Shown: piece by piece, positions 59,266-64,000 of the stretch
How positions within the stretch are numbered: the first letter of the stretch is position 1
How the letters are laid out: each line of letters starts with the position of its first letter
Notes under the pieces: model-generated
Database searches by the model: none
The model's input: the letters and a program-made list of their open reading frames with translations, nothing else
What the model was told of the DNA's origin: nothing
DNA from: an uncultured Clostridium sp.
GTDB taxonomy: Bacteria; Bacillota; Clostridia; Clostridiales; Clostridiaceae
NCBI GenBank assembly: GCA_937927335.1
Contig: CALBDU010000083.1
Span: 206,692-270,691 of the forward strand
Length of the DNA stretch: 64,000 nt
Direction of reading: 5' to 3'
Program-made: the position numbers and the translations under genes

Positions 59266-59906
59266 CTTAAACACCTTATTTCATCAATAAATCCTGAGGT
59301 TTCATTTTGTATACTTTCTAAAAGTTCATTATTTTCACCAACCAGACAGAGGATCCTTTTGCCTTTGGAATTTTTAAAAAGTCCATCTGGGCTCAGAATG
59401 AGTCTTAATAAATGATTGATGTTTATGGCTTCATCCTGGGAGGCCCCTGTAAGCCTTATGAACTCCTCAAGCCTGTGTACATTGGTATTATTGACCTTCA
59501 GACCCAGGGCTCCTGTATTTAAGACTCCAAGGGTGTGGGTGGTACTGTGAATAATAACCGGCTCTGTTGAATTCCAGCCCTTTATAAGCTTTCTTTTGGC
59601 ACCGTCACTTTCTATAATTACATGATCAAAGAATTTTACACAGCTATCTAGAAATCCAGGAGTAAGGCCGATAATCTTGTTTTCCTCATTAACCGAGGTT
59701 CCATATACATATATACCCTTTTTGCAGCTTTTGTTCAACTGGTTTATATTATCATGGTCAAAGGCTATAAAATCGTACTGTTCCTTTTGGGGCAGATATA
59801 TTTTTGTGGTGGTGGCAACAAGGACCTTGTATTCATTTCGTAATTCCTCTGCCAGCTTGAACATAAGTGTTGTTTTTCCTCCAGCCCCAGTGATTGAAAT
59901 AATCAT
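59262..59906 (-). CDS. yqeC: Selenium-dependent hydroxylase accessory protein YqeC
   Basis: A 214-residue P-loop protein with IISITGAGGKTTLMFKLAEEL at the N-terminus, then ATTTKIYLP and SDGAKRKLIKGW. It belongs to the YqeC family, which is linked by gene neighbourhood to selenium-dependent Mo hydroxylases; its biochemical step is not established. The start is the ATG at 59906, after AAAGGGG. It is the first gene of the leftward Mo-hydroxylase operon and divergent from the sigma-54 activator. Confidence 0.87.
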   Translation of the reverse strand: MIISITGAGGKTTLMFKLAEELRNEYKVLVATTTKIYLPQKEQYDFIAFDHDNINQLNKSCKKGIYVYGTSVNEENKIIGLTPGFLDSCVKFFDHVIIESDGAKRKLIKGWNSTEPVIIHSTTHTLGVLNTGALGLKVNNTNVHRLEEFIRLTGASQDEAININHLLRLILSPDGLFKNSKGKRILCLVGENNELLESIQNETSGFIDEIRCLR

Positions 59907-60023
59907 AGTGCACCCCTTTGCTTTTATTAAGTTCATTATACAGGTTTTTCAACATATTTTTAATAGCATTTTATGTTATAATATTATCAATGGTATACTA
60001 AAAAAGATTCAAGGAGGGCATTT

Positions 60024-61928
60024 ATGGTTAAAGCAAAAAAATATAGTGAAATTATAACCAGATCCCACCAAAGATGTATTTTATATGGAATAGAAAAAAC
60101 CAGGATAATGCCGGTAAAAATATACCGGGGCAATGAATTTGAGCAGCTGCTGAAAAAGAACCATGAGCTGATTAATGTTGCAAGACCTTTTATTGAAATA
60201 CTATATGATTTTCTGAAAGGATCAGGGTTCTCCCTGTATCTAACGGATGGCAGCGGTATAGTTCTTACTATAATAGGTGATGAGGATATCATTAAAGGTC
60301 AGGCTGAAACAGGAATTATGCTGGGATCGGATATGAGTGAAAAGAGCACAGGTACAAATGCCATAGGTACGGCTCTTTATGAAAAAACATCAGTTCAAAC
60401 CTCAGGAGAGGAACATTATATAAATGCTTATCATATTTGGACATGCTCTGCGGCGGTAATTCATAATGAGTATGGGGATATAATTGGCTGCCTTAATTTA
60501 ACGGGAAGGCGGCAATTGGCCCATCAACACACACTGGGCCTTGTGGTTGCAGCTGTAAAATCTATTGAGAACCAGCTTAAGGTTGAAAAAACACAAAATG
60601 AACTTTTTAAAGCCTATCAATATTTAAATAAGGTTATGGACTCAATAAACTCAGGGATTTTTGCTGTGGATACAAATGGGGCTATAAAGGCAATTAATAA
60701 TAGCGCATGCATTATGATTGATACAAGGGAAGAGGATATCATAAATAAAAACATTAATAATGTACTGGACAATTGGCCAGATATATATGAGGAGCTGAAA
60801 AATGGTAATTCCTATGAAAACAAAGAGGTAATCTGCGGAGGAGATAATTCCTCAGAAAGATACAGCTTAAGTGTTTATCCCATTAAAAACAAGTATGAAA
60901 AAATAACAGGTATGGTAGGAATTTTCAGAGATATGCAGAACGTATATAATTTGGTTAACAAATATTCCGGCAAAAGTGCCACCTATACCTTTAAGGATAT
61001 TGTGGGAAGAAGCAAAGAAATAATGGAAGTAAGAGCTCAGGCAAAAAGTATTTCCAACAGTCCTTCCACGGTGCTGATTCAAGGTGAAAGCGGAACGGGA
61101 AAAGAGCTTATTGCCCAGTCTATTCACAATGAAAGCAACAGACATAATAATAGCTTCGTGGCAATTAACTGTGGAGCAATACCAAAGGGTTTAATAGAAA
61201 GTGAGCTTTTTGGATATGAAGAAGGAGCTTTTACCGGAGCAAGGAGGGGTGGACATCCTGGAAAATTCGAGCTTGCAAGCGGAGGAACGTTATTCCTGGA
61301 TGAGGTAGGTGAAATGCCACTGGATATGCAGGTTAATCTCCTCAGGGTTCTTCAGGAGGGATGTGTTACGAGGGTTGGAGGCAATAAACAAATAGAGGTG
61401 GATGTAAGGATTATTGCTGCAACAAATAAAAATCTTAAGCTGGAAGTTGATAAGGGCACCTTTAGAGAGGATTTATATTACAGGCTAAGCGTAATTCCCA
61501 TATATGTGCCTCCGCTAAGACAGCGTCAGGGCGACGCAGAGATTCTTATAAAGTATTTTTTGAAGGTCAAATCCATTAAACTTGGTAAGCCAATACCTAA
61601 AATAAGATATGATGTATGGGAAAAGCTTTTAAATTACAATTGGCCGGGTAATGTAAGAGAAATGGAAAATTGTATTGAAAATATAGTTAATATGAATGGA
61701 GATACATCTTATAGTTTTGAAAACAATGCTGCTGAAAAAAGCATTGCTCAAGTGGGGAGTTTGTTTGCTGATGGGATGTGCTCCCTGGAGGAGCTGGAGG
61801 AAAAGGCAATCTTTGAATGCATTGACAGGTGCTGCGGAAATATAACAAAGGCCTCTGCAATTTTAGGTATAAACAGAAGTACATTATATGCAAAGGTAAA
61901 AAAATATAATGAGAAGTGTAGTTTTTAA
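60024..61928 (+). CDS. Sigma-54-dependent transcriptional activator (AcoR-like)
   Basis: A 634-residue activator. A GAF-like N-terminal region (about 40-190) and a PAS domain (about 200-310) precede a AAA+ domain with Walker A GESGTGKE, the sigma-54 contact loop ELFGYEEGAFTGARRGG, and Walker B GGTLFLDEVGEM. A Fis-type helix-turn-helix ends it (ITKASAILGINRSTLYAKVKKY). It activates sigma-54 promoters. A clear sigma-54 promoter and two palindromes lie immediately downstream, before the alcohol dehydrogenase gene, so this is its likely target. Control of the divergent Mo-hydroxylase operon is also possible. AAGGAGGG precedes the ATG. Confidence 0.92.
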   Translation: MVKAKKYSEIITRSHQRCILYGIEKTRIMPVKIYRGNEFEQLLKKNHELINVARPFIEILYDFLKGSGFSLYLTDGSGIVLTIIGDEDIIKGQAETGIMLGSDMSEKSTGTNAIGTALYEKTSVQTSGEEHYINAYHIWTCSAAVIHNEYGDIIGCLNLTGRRQLAHQHTLGLVVAAVKSIENQLKVEKTQNELFKAYQYLNKVMDSINSGIFAVDTNGAIKAINNSACIMIDTREEDIINKNINNVLDNWPDIYEELKNGNSYENKEVICGGDNSSERYSLSVYPIKNKYEKITGMVGIFRDMQNVYNLVNKYSGKSATYTFKDIVGRSKEIMEVRAQAKSISNSPSTVLIQGESGTGKELIAQSIHNESNRHNNSFVAINCGAIPKGLIESELFGYEEGAFTGARRGGHPGKFELASGGTLFLDEVGEMPLDMQVNLLRVLQEGCVTRVGGNKQIEVDVRIIAATNKNLKLEVDKGTFREDLYYRLSVIPIYVPPLRQRQGDAEILIKYFLKVKSIKLGKPIPKIRYDVWEKLLNYNWPGNVREMENCIENIVNMNGDTSYSFENNAAEKSIAQVGSLFADGMCSLEELEEKAIFECIDRCCGNITKASAILGINRSTLYAKVKKYNEKCSF

Positions 61929-61970
61929 AGCAAACATATTCAAATATATGATAAATAAATAACTATTTTG

Positions 61971-62006
61971 CTGTTGTATATAACAACAGTGTTGTAAAAA
62001 ACAACA
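61971..62006. promoter_or_regulatory. Two palindromic candidate activator sites (GTTGT-N5-ACAAC)
   Basis: CTGTTGTATATAACAACAG (61971-61989) and TGTTGTAAAAAACAACA (61990-62006) share the core GTTGT-N5-ACAAC, with centres 18 bp apart. They lie roughly 85-120 bases upstream of the sigma-54 promoter, a normal position for activator binding. Confidence 0.75.
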
Positions 62007-62017
62007 AATAAAAGTTT

Positions 62018-62046
62018 AAAAGTGTTGGAAATTCCAACACTTTTTT
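62018..62046 (+). terminator. Intrinsic terminator of the activator gene
   Basis: AAAAGTGTTGGAA (62018-62030) pairs with TTCCAACACTTTT (62032-62044), followed by more T. It insulates the activator gene from the downstream promoter. The one-base loop given by perfect pairing would open in practice. Confidence 0.8.
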
Positions 62047-62088
62047 ATTTTAAATAAAAAAACAATGTTATTTTCAAGATAAATAGCT

Positions 62089-62106
62089 TTGGCATGACAA
62101 TTGCTT
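62089..62106 (+). promoter_or_regulatory. Sigma-54 promoter of the alcohol dehydrogenase operon
   Basis: TTGGCATGACAATTGCTT has the invariant GG (62091-62092) and GC (62103-62104) separated by exactly 10 bases, and matches the -24/-12 consensus closely. It lies about 90 bases before the adh start. Confidence 0.88.
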
Positions 62107-62195
62107 TTAAATATTAGTGAAAATATTGCTAAATTTATAACTAACTTAACATATATTTTGTGATATATTTAGCAAAAAAACAGGAGGTTTTTAAT

Positions 62196-63251
62196 ATGAA
62201 AGGTTTTGCAATGTTAGGAATTAACAAGGTTGGCTGGATTGAAAAGGAGAGTCCTGAAATAGGACCATATGATGCATTGGTAAGTCCTTTGGCTGTATCA
62301 CCATGTACCTCAGACATCCACACTGTTTTTGAGGGAGCTTTAGGAGACAGGCACAATATGATTTTGGGACACGAGGCAGTGGGCAAAGTGGTTAAGGTAG
62401 GCAGCGAAGTCAAAGATTTTAAACCTGGTGACAAGGTGGTTGTACCTGCTATAACTCCAGATTGGAGATCCATGGAGGCTCAGGCTGGATATCATCAGCA
62501 TTCAAATGGAATGCTGGCAGGCTGGAAATTCTCAAATTTTAAAGATGGCGTATTTGCTGAATACTTTCATGTAAACGATGCCGATATGAACCTTGCCATT
62601 CTACCTGATGAAATCCCACTTGAAACTGCTGTTATGATAACAGATATGATGACTACAGGGTTTCATGGTGCAGAACTTGCTGATATACAATTAGGCTCAA
62701 GTGTAGTTGTTATTGGTATAGGTGCAGTTGGATTAATGGCAATAGCAGGATCAAAGCTGCGGGGAGCCGGAAGAATCATAGGGGTTGGAAGCAGACCTGT
62801 ATGTGTGGAAGCTGCAAAATTTTATGGGGCAACTGATATTGTAAATTATAAAAATGGAGATATTGTTAAACAGGTAATGGATTTAACAAGTGGAATTGGT
62901 GTGGATCGTGTAATAATGGCTGGAGGCGGAGTGGAAACCTTAGCTCAGGCTGTAGCAATGGTTAAACCAGGAGGAGTGGTTTCAAATGTGAACTATCATG
63001 GAAATGGTGAATCCCTTCCTGTACCACGTCTGGAATGGGGCTGTGGAATGGCCCATAAAGACATAAGAGGAGGACTTTGCCCTGGTGGACGTCTCAGAAT
63101 GGAAAAGCTCATAGACCTGGTTAGATATAACCGTGTTGATTTAAGCAAACTTGTTACACATGTTTATAATAACTTTGACGATATGGAAGAAGCATTATTG
63201 CTAATGAAAGACAAGCCAAAAGACTTAATTAAACCTGTAGTAATACTATAA
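62196..63251 (+). CDS. adh: NADP-dependent secondary (isopropanol) alcohol dehydrogenase
   Basis: A 351-residue zinc alcohol dehydrogenase, nearly identical in pattern to the Clostridium beijerinckii secondary enzyme as I remember it. Zinc ligands Cys37, His59, Glu60 and Asp150 are all at the classical positions, and the NADP-specific residues Gly198, Ser199, Arg200 and Tyr218 are conserved. It interconverts ketones such as acetone with secondary alcohols using NADP(H). The ATG at 62196 follows CAGGAGG; the longer frame from 62160 is unlikely. It is under a sigma-54 promoter and precedes ferredoxin-like and reductase genes. Confidence 0.95.
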   Translation: MKGFAMLGINKVGWIEKESPEIGPYDALVSPLAVSPCTSDIHTVFEGALGDRHNMILGHEAVGKVVKVGSEVKDFKPGDKVVVPAITPDWRSMEAQAGYHQHSNGMLAGWKFSNFKDGVFAEYFHVNDADMNLAILPDEIPLETAVMITDMMTTGFHGAELADIQLGSSVVVIGIGAVGLMAIAGSKLRGAGRIIGVGSRPVCVEAAKFYGATDIVNYKNGDIVKQVMDLTSGIGVDRVIMAGGGVETLAQAVAMVKPGGVVSNVNYHGNGESLPVPRLEWGCGMAHKDIRGGLCPGGRLRMEKLIDLVRYNRVDLSKLVTHVYNNFDDMEEALLLMKDKPKDLIKPVVIL

Positions 63252-63257
63252 AATAAA

Positions 63258-63295
63258 ATAATCTCCCCTGCAGCAAAGCTGATAGGGGAGATTAT
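63258..63295. repeat. 12-bp hairpin after adh, no T-run
   Basis: ATAATCTCCCCT (63258-63269) is complementary to AGGGGAGATTAT (63284-63295) with a 14-base loop. Lacking a T-run, it may be a partial terminator or an mRNA-processing hairpin separating adh from the downstream genes. Confidence 0.6.
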
Positions 63296-63321
63296 GCTAA
63301 TAATAAAAAGGAATTAATTTT

Positions 63322-63570
63322 ATGATAAATTTAAAGGTTTATATGGGAACTTCATGCCATATAAAAAGTTCTTACAATGTGGTATGCATTCTTAAAAGAG
63401 CAATTGCTGAATACAACCTTTCAGACAAGATTGAATTATCGGGGATTTATTATTCTGGAAGCTGCGGTAAAGCTGTTTACGCAAAGATAGATGATGGTGA
63501 TGATATCTTTTGTCTCACAACTTTAACCGCAAAAAAGTTTTTCAAAGAAGATGTTTTATCAAGATTATAA
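63322..63570 (+). CDS. Thioredoxin-like ferredoxin paralogue lacking two cluster cysteines
   Basis: An 82-residue protein aligned end to end with the next gene product. The family binds a [2Fe-2S] cluster with four Cys, arranged C-x4-C and C-x3-C. Here positions 7 and 44 are Tyr (VYMGTSC, IYYSGSC), while Cys12 and Cys48 remain, and another Cys is at 22. It probably cannot hold a normal [2Fe-2S] cluster. It may be a structural subunit or bind something else. AAAAGG precedes the ATG by about 10 bases. Confidence 0.75.
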   Translation: MINLKVYMGTSCHIKSSYNVVCILKRAIAEYNLSDKIELSGIYYSGSCGKAVYAKIDDGDDIFCLTTLTAKKFFKEDVLSRL

Positions 63571-63621
63571 ACATTTCCATAAGCTTACTGCGCGTAAATT
63601 AGAGTGAAAAGGAGTAATTTT

Positions 63622-63867
63622 GTGGTAAAATTAATAGTTTGTATTGGTACTGGCTGTCATATAAAGGGGTCTTATAATGTCATAAATTTATTCCAACAAT
63701 GTATCGAGGAACATAACATTTCCGACAAAATTAAAGTATCCGGGACTTTTTGTCTTGGAAATTGCGCAAATGGCGTATCAGTAAGGATAAATGACAGTGA
63801 AGTTTATAGTGTTTCTTCGTTATCTGCAAAAAAATTTTTTGATGAAGAGGTAATGTCTAAATTATAA
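63622..63867 (+). CDS. Thioredoxin-like [2Fe-2S] ferredoxin (NuoE-like)
   Basis: An 81-residue [2Fe-2S] protein of the NuoE/thioredoxin-like ferredoxin type. Cys7 and Cys12 lie in VCIGTGCHIKG, Cys44 and Cys48 in TFCLGNCANG, giving all four ligands. Such domains are electron-transfer parts of hydrogenases, formate dehydrogenases and related NAD(P)-linked enzymes. The GTG at 63622, 7 bases after AAAGGAG, gives a start that aligns exactly with the upstream paralogue. The flavin-reductase gene follows 19 bases later. Confidence 0.82.
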   Translation: MVKLIVCIGTGCHIKGSYNVINLFQQCIEEHNISDKIKVSGTFCLGNCANGVSVRINDSEVYSVSSLSAKKFFDEEVMSKL

Positions 63868-63886
63868 GTAACTGTGGAGGAATTAG

Positions 63887-64000
63887 ATGTATAAAATTAT
63901 CGAAAAGAAGTTACTTGCCCCAAACATCTATTTAATGGATGTAGCGGCAGCCAGGGTGGCAAAATCCTGTTGGCCTGGACAGTTTGTCATTGTGAAAATG
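63887..64000 (+). CDS. Ferredoxin-NAD(P)+ reductase-type subunit, N-terminus only (NfnA/sulfide dehydrogenase-like)
   Basis: The last 114 bases encode 38 residues, beginning MYKIIEKKLLAPNIYLMD and including the FAD-binding strand PGQFVIVKM. This N-terminal pattern belongs to the FAD/NAD(P)-binding subunits of NfnA, SudB and similar electron-transfer enzymes. The gene continues beyond the window. TGGAGG precedes the ATG. It is in line with the two ferredoxin-like genes and adh, suggesting an NADP(H)-linked redox operon. Confidence 0.75.
   Translation, partial: MYKIIEKKLLAPNIYLMDVAAARVAKSCWPGQFVIVKM

Overview
The window looks like chromosomal DNA from an anaerobic, spore-forming member of the Clostridia. 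It is AT-rich, uses strong GGAGG-type ribosome binding sites and carries two T-box leaders. It also has sporulation genes (a YtfJ/GerW-type protein and a Spo0E-family phosphatase) and anaerobe-type metabolism: proline-reductase-like proteins, a selenium-type molybdenum hydroxylase cluster, and a secondary alcohol dehydrogenase very close to the Clostridium beijerinckii enzyme. I see no rRNA, tRNA, insertion sequence, prophage or CRISPR array. Species cannot be fixed from the sequence alone.

Layout. 0-5.7 kb: the end of a Lon-family protease gene, a GGDEF-EAL protein, a convergent pair of uncharacterised genes and an HD-domain protein. 5.7-9.1 kb: an isoleucine operon (ilvN-ilvB-ilvA) behind a T-box leader with a probable AUC specifier. 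9.1-21.8 kb: a VOC protein, a MarR regulator overlapping ftsH, cardiolipin synthase, ytfJ with a DUF2953 gene, an ArsR regulator with a four-module CoA-disulfide reductase/rhodanese/TusA/DsrE protein, a chemoreceptor, DNA polymerase IV and an Nramp-related transporter. 21.9-33.3 kb: a solitary GHKL ATPase, a PAS-GGDEF-HD-GYP protein, a prdD/prdE-like pair, a membrane protein, an L,D-transpeptidase, the AmmeMemoRadiSam genes, spo0E, thpR and a small membrane protein. 33.3-44.2 kb: a nucleotidyltransferase-aminotransferase fusion with a methyltransferase, an FtsZ-type gene, a two-component system whose kinase is frameshifted, a five-repeat protein with an FlxA-like partner, a nitroreductase, a solitary TrpB-type gene behind a tryptophan T-box, and an MFS transporter. 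44.3-53.1 kb: hisC, an unusual composite intergenic repeat region, csoR-copA copper resistance, a YczE-type protein, a LysR/NhaC divergent pair, and a yjbQ-Nudix-thioesterase operon. 53.1-64 kb: an aminotransferase; a molybdenum hydroxylase (three subunits) with yqeB, mocA and yqeC; then a sigma-54 activator, its palindromic candidate binding sites, a sigma-54 promoter, the alcohol dehydrogenase, two tandem thioredoxin-like ferredoxins and the start of a flavin reductase subunit.

How the genes work together. Amino-acid supply is controlled by tRNA sensing (Ile and Trp T-boxes). Sulfane-sulfur and copper handling each have an adjacent repressor. Cyclic-di-GMP turnover is represented by two large multidomain proteins. 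The right end combines a Mo-hydroxylase and its cofactor-maturation genes with a sigma-54-controlled NADP-dependent alcohol dehydrogenase and electron-transfer proteins. The most unusual items are the composite repeat region at 45.48-45.74 kb, the ferredoxin-like pair in which one copy has lost two cluster cysteines, the frameshifted kinase beside an intact regulator and 22-bp-phased repeats, the nucleotidyltransferase-aminotransferase fusion behind a terminator that abuts its ribosome binding site, and a short promoter-terminator transcription unit near 4.9 kb.
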